64,000 nucleotides of DNA from Pseudomonadota bacterium (GTDB taxonomy: Bacteria; Desulfobacterota; Desulfarculia; Desulfarculales; Desulfarculaceae). Every line of letters starts with the position of its first letter. The stretch's first letter is position 1. The stretch spans positions 186,001-250,000 of the forward strand of contig JAHIND010000035.1 in the NCBI GenBank assembly GCA_018896025.1. The letters are read 5' to 3'. The notes under the pieces are model-generated. The model did not search any database and was not told where the DNA came from. It worked only from the letters and a program-made list of their open reading frames with translations. A program made the translations under genes and the position numbers. Positions 27,881 to 37,183 of the stretch are shown here, in pieces.

Positions 27881-28681
27881 ATGAAGAAGTTCTATTTGGC
27901 AGTGGCCCTGCTCCTGGGCCTGGCCCTGGCCGCGCCTTCGGCCCAGGCCGGACCGGTGATCCAGCGCATCCTCCGGCAAAAGGAGCTGGTGGTGGCCACC
28001 AGCGGGACCTACCCTCCCCTGACCGCCAAGACCAAGGAAGGGGAGTTCATCGGCCTGGACATGGACATCGCCAAGGCCCTGGCCCAGTCCCTGGGGGTGC
28101 GCCTGAAAATAAAGCAGATGCCCTTTGACCGCCTGATCCCAGCGGCCGCCTCCGGCGAGGTGGACCTGGCCATCGGGGGCATCAGCGTGACCCCCCAGCG
28201 CAACCTGGAGGTCTACTTCGCCGGGCCCTACTTCGTCTCCGGTCAGACCCTGTTGGCCACCGCCAAGGTGGGCCAGGGCATCAAGGGCCTGGACGACGTA
28301 AACCAGCCGGAGTTCACCATAGCCGTGGCCAAGGGCACCACCAGCGAGCAGGCCACCCGCCAGATCATGCGCCGGGCCAAGATAATCGCCACCGACACTA
28401 TGGACCAGGCCCTGGAGATGGTCCTGAGCGGCAAAGTCAAAGCCATGGTGGCCGACTACCCCTACTGCGCGGTGGCGGTGTTCCGCAACCCCGAGGCCAA
28501 GCTGGGCACCCTACAGAAGCCCTTCACCTTCGAGCCCCTGGGCGTGGCCCTGCCCCCCAGCGACCCCCAGTGGGACAACCTGGTCACCAACTTCCTGTTC
28601 AACATGGAAGGCGGAGGCAGGTTGAACTTCCTCAAGAACCGCTGGTTCAAAAGCCCGGCCTGGATGCGGCTGCTGCCTTAG
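27881..28681 (+). CDS. Periplasmic solute-binding protein family 3 (amino-acid type), paralogue 1
   Basis: A 266-residue exported protein with a signal peptide (MKKFYLAVALLLGLALAAP, cleavage near AQA/GP). It has the SBP family 3 signature GLDMDIAKALAQ near residue 65 and KGTTSEQA near 160. Such proteins deliver amino acids to ABC permeases, but no permease or ATPase gene is nearby. The longer frame from 27845 overlaps the M20 gene; the ATG at 27881 follows GGGGGAGGACG. It is a close relative of the next gene, so the pair arose by duplication. Confidence 0.9.
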   Translation: MKKFYLAVALLLGLALAAPSAQAGPVIQRILRQKELVVATSGTYPPLTAKTKEGEFIGLDMDIAKALAQSLGVRLKIKQMPFDRLIPAAASGEVDLAIGGISVTPQRNLEVYFAGPYFVSGQTLLATAKVGQGIKGLDDVNQPEFTIAVAKGTTSEQATRQIMRRAKIIATDTMDQALEMVLSGKVKAMVADYPYCAVAVFRNPEAKLGTLQKPFTFEPLGVALPPSDPQWDNLVTNFLFNMEGGGRLNFLKNRWFKSPAWMRLLP

Positions 28682-28710
28682 CCCGCTAGGAACCAATATC
28701 GTCAACAAAG

Positions 28711-28736
28711 CCGGGGCCCTGCGCCCCGGTTTTTTT
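28711..28736 (+). terminator. Intrinsic terminator after binding-protein gene 1
   Basis: A 7-bp stem CCGGGGC/GCCCCGG (28711-28717 with 28723-28729) has a 5-nt loop and is followed by seven T (28730-28736). It separates the two paralogous binding-protein genes. Confidence 0.85.
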
Positions 28737-28837
28737 GGGCCTGCGGGCCGCTTTGGGCCGATTAACACTTGTCATCCAGCCCCTTCTAAGCCCATGATGA
28801 TCATCATTCCTGCGATATTTTTTTTAAGGAGAGTTTC

Positions 28838-29644
28838 ATGCGCAAAAGTGGAATCATCATCGCCTTGGTGGCGTTTTTGACCTTGACTCTGGCTTCGGCC
28901 GCCCTGGCCGGTCCGGTGATGGACAGGATCATGAAAAAGGGCGAACTGGTGGTGGGCACCGCCGCCGACTACCCCCCCTTCAACTTCAAGGCCGCCGACG
29001 GCACCATCATGGGCCTGGACATCGACCTGGCCACCATCCTGGCCAAGTCCATCAACGTTAAGCTGAAGATCGAGGTCATCCCCTTCCCCAAGCTGCTTGA
29101 CGCCCTGAACGCGGGCAAGGTGGACTTGGTGATCTCGGGCGTGACCATGACCCCGGTGCGCAACGCCAAGGTGTTCTTCGCCGGGCCGTACTTCATCACC
29201 GGCCAGGGGGCCCTGATGAAGGGCGAGATGATGCAGAAGGTGCGCGACCTCACCGACTTCAACCACCCCGAGTTCACCGTGGCCGTGGCCAAGGGAACCA
29301 CCGGCGAGATCACCGCCAAGCAGCTTCTGACCAAGGCCAATATCATGTCGGTGAAGGACATGGACGCGGCCCTCAAGGCGGTGCTGAGCGGCAAGGCCCA
29401 GGTCCTGGTGACCGACTTCCCCTTCTGCGTGCTGGCCAGCTTCCGCTACAAGGCCGACAACCTGGCCGCCCTGCAGAAGCCCTTCACCTTCGAGCCCCTG
29501 GGCGTGGCCGTGCCGGCCAACGACCCTTTGCTGCAAAACATGGTGGACAACTTCCTGGGCACCCTGGAAGGCGGCGGCGGCATCAACGAGTTGAAGAGGC
29601 GCTGGTTCAAGCAGTCCGGCTGGATCAAGAAGCTGCCCCAGTAG
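28838..29644 (+). CDS. Periplasmic solute-binding protein family 3 (amino-acid type), paralogue 2
   Basis: A 268-residue exported protein with a signal peptide ending near ALA/GP and the motifs GLDIDLATILAK and KGTTGEITAK. Gene 1 and gene 2 share long blocks (for example LQKPFTFEPLGVA and FAGPYF), so they are tandem paralogues. AAGGAGAG precedes the ATG. It has its own terminator and no adjacent ABC permease, so it may serve a transporter encoded elsewhere or act as a sensor partner. Confidence 0.9.
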   Translation: MRKSGIIIALVAFLTLTLASAALAGPVMDRIMKKGELVVGTAADYPPFNFKAADGTIMGLDIDLATILAKSINVKLKIEVIPFPKLLDALNAGKVDLVISGVTMTPVRNAKVFFAGPYFITGQGALMKGEMMQKVRDLTDFNHPEFTVAVAKGTTGEITAKQLLTKANIMSVKDMDAALKAVLSGKAQVLVTDFPFCVLASFRYKADNLAALQKPFTFEPLGVAVPANDPLLQNMVDNFLGTLEGGGGINELKRRWFKQSGWIKKLPQ

Positions 29645-29668
29645 CCCCGCGATACACGTAACGCAAAA

Positions 29669-29697
29669 GCCCCGCCCATTTGGGCGGGGCTTTTTTT
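29669..29697 (+). terminator. Intrinsic terminator after binding-protein gene 2
   Basis: A perfect 10-bp stem GCCCCGCCCA/TGGGCGGGGC (29669-29678 with 29681-29690) closes a 2-nt gap and is followed by seven T. Confidence 0.9.
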
Positions 29698-29731
29698 ATC
29701 TGGTTTCTATCTTAATCCCAGAGCGTCACCC

Positions 29732-29857
29732 GCGGCACAGCCAGGCGCCGCAGGGCAAGGCGGAAACGAGCGAGGGACGCAGGAGTAGTAGACCTACCGT
29801 GGATCCCAAGCCCTCGTTACAGCACCGCCCCACATCCACGCCCCGCCAACGCCAAGG
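29732..29857 (+). repeat. Structured repeat element, degenerate copy B
   Basis: It opens with the family start GCGGCACAGCCAG and the GGCAAGGCGG block. It also has a GTAG/CTAC apical stem near 29785-29797. The expected 3' end CTGGCGAAGCC is missing, and the distal half is replaced by an unrelated GC-rich segment. The boundary on the right is uncertain. It is in tandem with copy C. Confidence 0.65.
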
Positions 29858-29980
29858 GCGGCACAGCCAGGGGTTCGCGGGCAAGGCGGCCGACGAGCCG
29901 GGTGCCGAAGCTGTAGGAAAACCTACAGCGAGGCTCACGCGAGGAGGCCAACGCAGCCCCCGGACCTCTGGCGAAGCCGC
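29858..29980 (+). repeat. Structured repeat element, copy C
   Basis: Full-length copy in tandem with B. Outer arms are GCGGC/GCCGC. Inner stems are GAGCC/GGCTC and the apical GCTGTAGG/CCTACAGC, all different in sequence from other copies but still paired. Its last base overlaps the first base of the topA stop codon on the opposite strand (CTA, 29980-29982). Confidence 0.88.
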
Positions 29981-32352
29981 TAGTCCTGTTCGGCCTTGCA
30001 CTCGGGGCAGACGGTGCCTGCCCCCTTCTTCTTTTCCACCACAAAGGCATGGCCGCAAGCAGGGCAGGGGGTGGGCACCGGCTTGCTCCAGGTGGCGTAG
30101 TCGCACTTGGGGTAGTTGTCGCAGCCGTAGAAGTTCTTGCCCCGGCGAGAGCGCTTCTCCACGATCTCGCCGCCGCACTGGGGGCAGGCCACGCCCACGG
30201 GCAGGCCCCGGCTGTAGCGGCACTTGGGGTAGCCCGAGCAGGAGATGAAGCGCCCGCCGCTGCGGGTGGGCTTTATCACCAGGGGAGCGCCGCACTTGGG
30301 GCAGTCTTCGCCCAGGGGCTCGGCGGCCGGTTTTTCCACGGCCTGGCCGTTTTCGTCCAAGGGCAAGATGTGGCTGCACTTGGGATAGGCGGTGCAGGCC
30401 AGAAAGGGGCCGTAGCGTCCTTTCTTCACGGCCATGGGCGCGCCGCACTTTTCGCAGGCGATGCCCGGGTCCGGGGCGGGCTCGTCGGGGATGATGTTGC
30501 CCTTTTCGTCCCGGCTGAAGTCAAAGGTGGTCTTGCACTCGGGGTAGCCGGAGCAGGCCAAAAACTCGCCGTTCTTGCCCAAACGGATGGCCATCTTCTT
30601 GCCGCACTGGGGGCAGTCCACTTCGGTGGCCAGGCCCTTGCCCTTGACCTGGCGCATGGTGGTCTTGGCCTCTTCCAGGGCCTGGGAGAAGGGCCCGTAG
30701 AACTCCTCCAACAGCTTGCGCCAGTCGCGCTTGCCCTCCTCCACCTGGTCCAGGCTCTGCTCCAGCTGGGCGGTGAAGTCCACCTCCATGATCTGGGGGA
30801 AGCTCTCCACCAACAGGTCGTTGACCACCAGGCCCATTTCGGTGGGAGCCAGTTGGCGCTTGAGCTTGCTCACGTACTTGCGGTCCACCAGGGTGCTGAG
30901 GATGGCCGAATAGGTGGAGGGGCGGCCGATGCCCTTCTCCTCCAGCTCCTTGACCAGGCTGGCCTCGGAGAAGCGCGGCGGGGGCTGGGTGAAGTGCTGC
31001 TTGGGCTCGATGCCCTCCAGCTTGAGCTCCTGGCCCTGGGCCAGGGGGGGCAGCAGGCCATCCTGCTCGGGCTCCTCGCCGTTGTCCTTGCCCTCCTCGT
31101 ACACCGCGGTGAAGCCGGGGAAGGTCTTTATCTGGCCGTTGGCCCTGAGCAGCCCCTTGCCCGAAGCGATGTCGGCCTGGGTGCGGTCGAACAGGGCCGG
31201 GGCCATCTGGCTGGCGATGAAGCGCTGCCAGATGAGGCGGTAGAGCTTAAGCTCATCGCCACTCAGGTACTTGGCCATTTCCTCGGGGGCGCGGGCCCCG
31301 CTGGTGGGGCGGATGGCCTCGTGGGCGTCCTGGGCCCCGGAGCGGGACTTGTATACGTTGGGCTTGGGAGGCACGTAGTCGGCCCCGTAGCGCTGGCCGA
31401 TTATGTCGCGGGCCTCGGCCACCGCCGGCTGGGCCAGGCGGGTGGAGTCGGTACGCATGTAGGTAATCAGACCCACCGCGCCCTCGGCGGTCTCCTTGCC
31501 CTCGTAGAGCTTCTGAGCCAGGGTCATGGTCTTCTTGGTGGTGAAGCCCAGCTTGCGGTAGGCCTCCTGCTGCAAGGTGCTGGTGATGAACGGCGGGGCC
31601 GGGCGGCGCTTCACCTGGCGCTTGTTGATCTTGGTTACGGTGAAGGGGCCGCCCTCGATGGCCGCCACTCCGGCCATGGCCTGTTTCTCGTCGGCGGGCT
31701 CGAACTTCTTGCCGCCCACCTCCACCAGCTTGGCGCTGAACTTGGGAGGCTCGTCCCCGGCCAGGGCGGCGGTGACGCTCCAATACTCCCGGGCGTCAAA
31801 GGCCTGGATGGCCCGCTCGCGCTCCACGATGAGGCGAAGGGCCACCGACTGCACCCGCCCGGCCGACAGGCCGCCGCGCACTTTTTCCCACAGCAGGGGC
31901 GAGATCTGATAGCCCACCAGGCGGTCCAGGACGCGCCGGGCCTGCTGGCTGTCGTAGCGGTGAGGGTCCAGTTTGACCGGCTCGGCCACCGCCTTTTTGA
32001 TGGCGTCCTTGGTCAGCTCGTGGAACAGCACCCTATGGTAGCTGTCCAGGGGCCGCCCAAGCTGGTGGGCGATGTGCCAGGCTATGGCCTCGCCCTCGCG
32101 GTCGGGGTCGGGGGCCAGGTAGACCTCCTGGGCGCTTTGGGCGGCTTTCTTGAGCTCGCGGACCACCTTTTCCTTGCCCTGGATCACCTGGTACTCGGGC
32201 GTGAAGCCCTTGTCCAGGTCGACTCCCAGGCGTTTCTTGGGCAGGTCCACCACGTGTCCCACCGAGGCTTTGACCGAGAAGTCCGCGCCCAGGTACTTCT
32301 TGATGGTGCGGGCCTTGGCCGGCGATTCGACTATGAGAAGGTTTTTAGCCAT
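29980..32352 (-). CDS. topA: DNA topoisomerase I
   Basis: A 790-residue type IA topoisomerase that relaxes negative supercoils. The Toprim domain is N-terminal (LIVESPAKA, DPDREGEAIAWH). The active-site tyrosine is in GLITYMRTDSTRL near 315. Five zinc-finger or zinc-ribbon repeats follow at the C-terminus: four CPxC/CExC...C(S/T/D)xYPxC units from about 595, and a last CPACGH...CPEC. TopA carries three to five such units in different bacteria. It lies 35 bases after dprA on the same strand, a common pairing. Its stop codon touches repeat copy C. Confidence 0.97.
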   Translation of the reverse strand: MAKNLLIVESPAKARTIKKYLGADFSVKASVGHVVDLPKKRLGVDLDKGFTPEYQVIQGKEKVVRELKKAAQSAQEVYLAPDPDREGEAIAWHIAHQLGRPLDSYHRVLFHELTKDAIKKAVAEPVKLDPHRYDSQQARRVLDRLVGYQISPLLWEKVRGGLSAGRVQSVALRLIVERERAIQAFDAREYWSVTAALAGDEPPKFSAKLVEVGGKKFEPADEKQAMAGVAAIEGGPFTVTKINKRQVKRRPAPPFITSTLQQEAYRKLGFTTKKTMTLAQKLYEGKETAEGAVGLITYMRTDSTRLAQPAVAEARDIIGQRYGADYVPPKPNVYKSRSGAQDAHEAIRPTSGARAPEEMAKYLSGDELKLYRLIWQRFIASQMAPALFDRTQADIASGKGLLRANGQIKTFPGFTAVYEEGKDNGEEPEQDGLLPPLAQGQELKLEGIEPKQHFTQPPPRFSEASLVKELEEKGIGRPSTYSAILSTLVDRKYVSKLKRQLAPTEMGLVVNDLLVESFPQIMEVDFTAQLEQSLDQVEEGKRDWRKLLEEFYGPFSQALEEAKTTMRQVKGKGLATEVDCPQCGKKMAIRLGKNGEFLACSGYPECKTTFDFSRDEKGNIIPDEPAPDPGIACEKCGAPMAVKKGRYGPFLACTAYPKCSHILPLDENGQAVEKPAAEPLGEDCPKCGAPLVIKPTRSGGRFISCSGYPKCRYSRGLPVGVACPQCGGEIVEKRSRRGKNFYGCDNYPKCDYATWSKPVPTPCPACGHAFVVEKKKGAGTVCPECKAEQD

Positions 32353-32387
32353 AACGGTATAGGGGCTTTATCTCCGTTGCAGTGTCT

Positions 32388-33506
32388 CTACAGGTTAAGC
32401 ACATAATGCTTGCCAGGCAACTCCACCACTCTTTCGGCCAAAACCAAGTTGAGCAAAAGGGTGGCCAAATCGCCGGGGGCCAGGCCGCTGGCCCGGCCTA
32501 TCTGGTCTATGTGCTGCGGCTCCGGTCCCACCAGCTTGAGTAGCTCGGCCTCGGCCGGGCTAAGCTCTCCGGGCTCCTCGGGCCGCAGGGCTCCGGGCCC
32601 CGGCGAGGGCGGCAGGGCTCCGGGCTCGAAAAGATCCCGGCTGGATGTCAGCAGCCGGGCCCCTTCCTTTATCAGTTGATTGCTGCCCGCGCTAGTTGCC
32701 GAGCCAACCGGCCCCGGAACCGCGAACACCTCCCGCCCCTGTTCCAGGGCGTGGCGGGCGGTTATGAGCGAGCCGCTCTTGAGGCCCGCCTCCACCACCA
32801 CCACCGCCCGGCTCAGCCCGCTTATCACCCGGTTGCGCACCGGGAAGTGGGCCGGGGCGGGCTGGGTGCCCAGGGGAAATTCGCTGACCACCGCGCCCTG
32901 GGCGGCCATGCGGGCGATGAGCTCGCGGTGCTCCCGGGGATAGGCCACGTCCAGGCCGCAGCCCAGCACGCCCACGGTGTGCCCGCCCGCTTCCAGGGAA
33001 CCGATGTGGGCCGCGGCGTCCACCCCCCGGGCCAGGCCCGAGACCAGGCTCACCCCCCGGCGGGCCACGTCCCGGCCCAACTCACCGGCCAGACGGCGGC
33101 CGTAAGGGCTCATGGCCCGGCTGCCCACCACGGCTATCCCGCCCTCTTGGCAGGGGGAGAGGTCGCCCAAAACAAACAGCAGCGGAGGTGGAGCGTGGAT
33201 GCCCTTTAAAAAGGGCGGGTAGGCCGGGTCGTCCAGGGTGAGCAAATGCCCGCCCAGCTTTTCGAGCCTGGCGAGCTGCTCCCCGGGGTCCACTTCCCAG
33301 GCCCGGCGGTGCACCGCCCGGGCCACCTGGGGCCTGAGGCGGGGTATGGCCTGCAAGGCGGCCAGGGGGGCGCCCAGGGCCGCGCCTGGGCTGCCGAAGG
33401 CGGCCAGCAGACGGGCGAAGGTGACGCTGCCCACGCCGGGAATGAGCTTCAACCCGAGCCAGTCGAGGAGTTCTTGGCGGTCCGCTGACGGTGATCGGTA
33501 TCCCAT
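32388..33506 (-). CDS. dprA: DNA-processing protein DprA
   Basis: A 372-residue protein. The Rossmann-like DprA core has AVVGSRAMSPYG near 125, SGLARGVDAAAHIGSL near 155, FPVRNRVISGLS near 222 and GSLITARHALEQGREV near 245. An N-terminal helix-hairpin-helix segment (IPGVGSVTFARLLAAFG) and a C-terminal winged-helix-like domain frame it. DprA loads RecA on incoming single-stranded DNA during transformation. The ribosome binding site is weak. It is probably co-transcribed with topA. Confidence 0.95.
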   Translation of the reverse strand: MGYRSPSADRQELLDWLGLKLIPGVGSVTFARLLAAFGSPGAALGAPLAALQAIPRLRPQVARAVHRRAWEVDPGEQLARLEKLGGHLLTLDDPAYPPFLKGIHAPPPLLFVLGDLSPCQEGGIAVVGSRAMSPYGRRLAGELGRDVARRGVSLVSGLARGVDAAAHIGSLEAGGHTVGVLGCGLDVAYPREHRELIARMAAQGAVVSEFPLGTQPAPAHFPVRNRVISGLSRAVVVVEAGLKSGSLITARHALEQGREVFAVPGPVGSATSAGSNQLIKEGARLLTSSRDLFEPGALPPSPGPGALRPEEPGELSPAEAELLKLVGPEPQHIDQIGRASGLAPGDLATLLLNLVLAERVVELPGKHYVLNL

Positions 33507-33682
33507 GGGAAAAAGAAGCTAACCAGCCGGGCCGTGTCCGGTCAAGGGGTTTTTCCGCCGGGGGGGCTTCCACTATAATGGCCCGGCCCAAACGGCCGGC
33601 CCCAGGGCCTCGCCGGGAGCGCTCCCCGGCGGGAAAAGCGGCGGCTGGTTTATCAGCGTGTTCCTGGCGGCAAGCGCTCGGA
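33507..33682. other. Spacer between the small secreted-protein gene and dprA
   Basis: A 176-base gap with GC palindromes near 33585-33640. A TATAAT occurs at 33574-33579 on the plus strand, but no plus-strand gene follows closely. Nothing else was recognised. Confidence 0.35.
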
Positions 33683-33934
33683 TTATCTGGCGTTCTTGCA
33701 GGCGGCCCTGGCGGCCGCGTCCATGCTGCCATAGTTGAAATTGCTGGCGAACATCCCAGTAAGATACCAACCGCCGTTGCTCTTCAGGAATTTGATTTGC
33801 ACCTCTTTGTCGTCGCAGGAAATGGTGTAGTAGATCGCGCTGCTGTCTTCTGATTGCCTAATCACTTCATAGGCATGCGCGGCGGCAGCGGAGAGGCAGA
33901 GCAGCAGGACCACCAAAAGAAACCACTTTTTCAT
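33683..33934 (-). CDS. Small exported protein of unknown function
   Basis: An 83-residue protein with a typical signal peptide (MKKWFLLVVLLLCLSAAAAHA, cleavage before YEV). The mature part of about 62 residues is mixed beta-like with two cysteines (ISCDDKE and the final AACKNAR) that could form a disulfide. GGGGGA stands before the ATG at 33934; the longer frame upstream is not supported. I do not recognise the family. It stands alone between dprA and the acyl-CoA ligase. Confidence 0.7.
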   Translation of the reverse strand: MKKWFLLVVLLLCLSAAAAHAYEVIRQSEDSSAIYYTISCDDKEVQIKFLKSNGGWYLTGMFASNFNYGSMDAAARAACKNAR

Positions 33935-34251
33935 TCCAGATCCCCCTTGCTTGCGCCCTTGCGGCAACCGACCGGCTACCTCGCCCCTGGCCGAAGCTCG
34001 CGCCAAGGACCCCGGTCCGCCTTGGGGCATCTCCTATAATTAATCTACGCGCGGAGCCTGATCTCGGTCAATGCGGCAGGGGGCCGGCCCGCCCCCCCGA
34101 GCCCCGGGCGGCCCCCCAGAGGCGGCTCGCCGGACAATCCGTTTGAAAACGCTTGCAAATCATTGACAGCTCAGCACCCCCTGGGGTACTTTGACCTCTG
34201 CGCCCGCCACCGCACAATCAGGTGGGGCCTCACGGCCCCAGGAGGAGAACC
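33935..34251. other. Divergent spacer upstream of the acyl-CoA ligase
   Basis: A 317-base gap holding leaders for both directions. A GC-rich block near 34078-34135 is followed by an AT-richer part. A TTGACA at 34163-34168 with a poor -10 (TACTTT, 34187-34192) about 18 bases further is the best promoter candidate for the ligase. Confidence 0.4.
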
Positions 34252-35970
34252 ATGGCCCAGGACCTTGGCGACCGCCCCTGGTACGGCGACTGGCCGGAAG
34301 GCGTCCCCAAAAGCATCGATTTCCCCGAAATAAGCCTCAGCGACTTGCTGCGGGAATCCGCCGCCTCCTACCCGGACGACAAGGCCATCGTGTTCTTGGA
34401 CTCGGTGATGACCTATCGGGAGTTGGACGACGCGGTGGACCGCATGGCCACCGCCCTCACCAACCTGGGGCTGGCCAAGGGCGACGTACTGGCCATCATG
34501 CTGCCCAACTCCTTCCAGTTCGTCATCGCCTTCTACGCCTGCCAGCGACTGGGCATGGCGGCCACGGCCATCAACCCCACCTACAAGGCCCTGGAGATAA
34601 AGCACCAGCTCAACGACTCCGGGGCCAAGGCCCTGGTGGTCTTGGACTCGGTGTTCGCCGAGGCCGGGCGCATTTTGGACCAGACCAAGGTGAAGCACCT
34701 GATCGGCACCAACATCGCCGACCTGCTCAAGATTAGCGGGCTCAAAAAATGGCTGGGCAAGAAGCTGGGCAAGATTCCCACCGGCCAGTTGCCCACCGGG
34801 ACCCTGAGCTTCAAGGAGATGCTCAATACCCCGCCCAATCCGCCCACGGTGGAGATCGACCCGGTCAACGACATCGCGGCGTTGCAGTACACCGGCGGCA
34901 CCACCGGCACCCCCAAGGGGGCCATGCTCACCTCCTTCAACCTGGTGACCAACGCCCTGAGCGGCAAGGCCTGGATCGGCAGCAACTTCCCCAGGGACGC
35001 GGGCTGGGTGGGGGTTCTGCCCCTGTTCCACGTCTTCGCCATGACCTGCTGCATGAACTCGGCCATCGCCAGCGGCGGCTTCATGCTGCTGTTCCCCAAG
35101 CCGCCCGAGTCCATGCTGGAATGGGCCGCTGAGATCCAAAAGTGGGGCAAAGGCACCCAGATGTGCATGGCCGGGGTGGCGGTGCTGTTCAACAAGATCA
35201 ACAACACCAAGGGCCTGGAGGCCTACGACCTCAGCCCCCTGACCGCCTGCCTCTCCGGAGCCGGCCCCCTGCCCCGGGACGTGCAGCTCAAGTTCGAAGA
35301 GAAGATCGGCTCCCGGGTGGTGGAGGGATACGGCCTCAGCGAGTCCTCCCCGGTGGTCACGGCCAACCCCTTTGTCATCACCGAGGGCAAAGAGCGGGTC
35401 ATGGGCTCCATCGGCCTGCCCTTCCCCAACACCGACTGCAAGATCATGGACCTGGAGACCGGTGAGACCCAACTGGGCTACGGCCCGGATCAGGTGGGCG
35501 AGCTGTGCGTGAAGGGCCCCCAGGTGATGAAGGGCTACCTCAACCGGCCCGAAGAGACCGCCCGCACCCTGCGCGACGGCTGGCTCTACACCGGCGACAT
35601 CGCCTACATGGATGAGCATGGCTACATCTTCATCATGGACCGGGCCAAGGACCTGGTGAAGTTCAAGGGCTTCAGCGTCTTCCCCAAGGAGGTGGAGGAC
35701 TACATGTTCAGCCACCCCGACATCCTGGAGGTGGCGGTGATCGGCCTGCCCCATCCCAAGGTGGGCGAGATACTCAAGGCCTTCGTGGTGCTGCAGCCGG
35801 ACAAGGTGGGCCAGGTGAGCGAGGATGACATCATCGCCTGGTGCAAGGAAAACATGACCCATTACAAGGTTCCCTCCATCGTGGAGTTCCGCGAAGAGCT
35901 GCCCAAGACCATGGTAGGCAAGGTGCTCAGGCGGGTGCTCAAGGAGGAAGAGGCCGCCAAGGGCGCTTAA
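34252..35970 (+). CDS. Long-chain fatty acid-CoA ligase (FadD-like, AMP-forming)
   Basis: A 572-residue ANL-superfamily enzyme. Motif A3, YTGGTTGTPKGAMLTS, is near residue 212. EGYGLSESSP near 354 is motif A5, and YTGDIAYMDEHGYIFI near 443 is A7. The A10 lysine is in PKTMVGKVLRR near 555. It activates a carboxylic acid to acyl-CoA with ATP. AGGAGG lies before the ATG at 34252; an in-frame ATG at 34222 lacks this. Its TAA overlaps the ATG of the HemW-like gene. Confidence 0.92.
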   Translation: MAQDLGDRPWYGDWPEGVPKSIDFPEISLSDLLRESAASYPDDKAIVFLDSVMTYRELDDAVDRMATALTNLGLAKGDVLAIMLPNSFQFVIAFYACQRLGMAATAINPTYKALEIKHQLNDSGAKALVVLDSVFAEAGRILDQTKVKHLIGTNIADLLKISGLKKWLGKKLGKIPTGQLPTGTLSFKEMLNTPPNPPTVEIDPVNDIAALQYTGGTTGTPKGAMLTSFNLVTNALSGKAWIGSNFPRDAGWVGVLPLFHVFAMTCCMNSAIASGGFMLLFPKPPESMLEWAAEIQKWGKGTQMCMAGVAVLFNKINNTKGLEAYDLSPLTACLSGAGPLPRDVQLKFEEKIGSRVVEGYGLSESSPVVTANPFVITEGKERVMGSIGLPFPNTDCKIMDLETGETQLGYGPDQVGELCVKGPQVMKGYLNRPEETARTLRDGWLYTGDIAYMDEHGYIFIMDRAKDLVKFKGFSVFPKEVEDYMFSHPDILEVAVIGLPHPKVGEILKAFVVLQPDKVGQVSEDDIIAWCKENMTHYKVPSIVEFREELPKTMVGKVLRRVLKEEEAAKGA

Positions 35971-37106
35971 TGACTCCGGGCCTGGGGTTATATCTACATC
36001 TCCCCTTTTGCCCGGCCCGCTGCCCTTATTGCGACTTCAACGCCAAGACCTACGACCACGGCGAGGCCCGCCGCCTTCTGGCGGGCCTCGCCGTTCACAT
36101 TAAGCGCATCGCCCCCAGGGCCCAGGGCCGCCCTCTGGCCACGGTGTACTTCGGCGGCGGCACCCCGTCCATGTTGCCCGCCGCGGCCCTGGCCTCGTTA
36201 CTTAGTCAAATCAAGGGCATGGTGGGCCTGGATCCCTGGGCCGAAGTCTCCCTAGAGGCCAACCCCGGAGCCCTCTCCCCGGCCAAGCTGACCGCCCTGA
36301 GACAAGCCGGTTTCAACCGCCTGTCCCTGGGGGCCCAGAGCTTCAGCCCCGAGTTGCTCCGCGCCCTTGGCCGCCGCCACACCCCCCAGGCCACGGCTAA
36401 GGCGGTGCAGGCCGCCCGGCGGGCGGGCTTCAGCAGCCTGAACCTGGACCTCATATACGGCCTGCCCGGCCAGAGCGTGGCCCTGGCCACCGCCGACCTC
36501 ATGGCTGCCCTGGAGCTGGGGCCGGAGCACCTGTCCCTGTACGAGCTGACCCTTTCGCCCGAGACTCCCTTTGGCCAACGCTTCCGCCCCGGAGTCGCGC
36601 CCCTGCCCGGTGATGAACAGATAGTGGACATGGAGCAAGCCGCCAAGGAGCTGCTGGAGGCTGCGGGCATAAAGCGCTACGAGGTGAGCAACTACGCCCG
36701 GCCGGGCTACGAGTGCCGCCACAACCAAGCCACCTGGCAGGGGGGCGACTATCTGTCCCTGGGGCCGGGAGCCCACGGCCACCTGGCCGGGGTGCGCTGG
36801 GCCTATATGGCCGATCCCACGGAATATTGCCGGATGGTGGAGGCCGGGGAAGAGCCCCTGGCCATGCGCGAGGAACTGAGCCGGGAGCAGCGGGCCTTGG
36901 AGCTTATCCTCCTGGGCCTGCGCACCGTGCGCGGAGTGGAGTTGGCCGCCCTGGCGGTGCTCAGGGGGGCCGACCCCCGCCGGGTCTACGCCGCTCCCCT
37001 GGAGGAGCTGCGCCGCCGGGGATGGGGCCGCCTAGCCAGGGGCCGCCTGATCCCCACCGAGGCCGGTCTGGCCATGGCCGACGCGGCGGCGGGGCTGTTT
37101 GCCTAA
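35970..37106 (+). CDS. hemW: HemW-like radical SAM protein (oxygen-independent coproporphyrinogen oxidase family)
   Basis: A 378-residue radical SAM protein with the cluster motif CPARCPYCDFN near residues 13-23. VYFGGGTPSMLP near 52 and SLEANPG near 92 are typical, and SLGAQSF follows near 113. The C-terminal HemW domain includes YEVSNYARPGYECRHN near 235-250. HemW is a heme chaperone, not a true HemN, which has an extra N-terminal motif that is absent here. The ATG overlaps the preceding TAA. Confidence 0.88.
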   Translation: MTPGLGLYLHLPFCPARCPYCDFNAKTYDHGEARRLLAGLAVHIKRIAPRAQGRPLATVYFGGGTPSMLPAAALASLLSQIKGMVGLDPWAEVSLEANPGALSPAKLTALRQAGFNRLSLGAQSFSPELLRALGRRHTPQATAKAVQAARRAGFSSLNLDLIYGLPGQSVALATADLMAALELGPEHLSLYELTLSPETPFGQRFRPGVAPLPGDEQIVDMEQAAKELLEAAGIKRYEVSNYARPGYECRHNQATWQGGDYLSLGPGAHGHLAGVRWAYMADPTEYCRMVEAGEEPLAMREELSREQRALELILLGLRTVRGVELAALAVLRGADPRRVYAAPLEELRRRGWGRLARGRLIPTEAGLAMADAAAGLFA

Positions 37107-37183
37107 GGCGAAACCTCGGAGTACATTTTCACAATTGCGCTGATTTTTTTGCACTGAATTAACAAGGCTCGCACGCGAACAAA

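Noticed and set aside
30049..32406. A 785-codon frame opposite topA
   Set aside because: Same reason: TopA on the other strand has all catalytic and zinc-finger motifs, and this frame is compositionally a shadow.
33574..33579. A perfect TATAAT on the plus strand
   Set aside because: No suitable -35 at the right distance and no plus-strand gene within several hundred bases.
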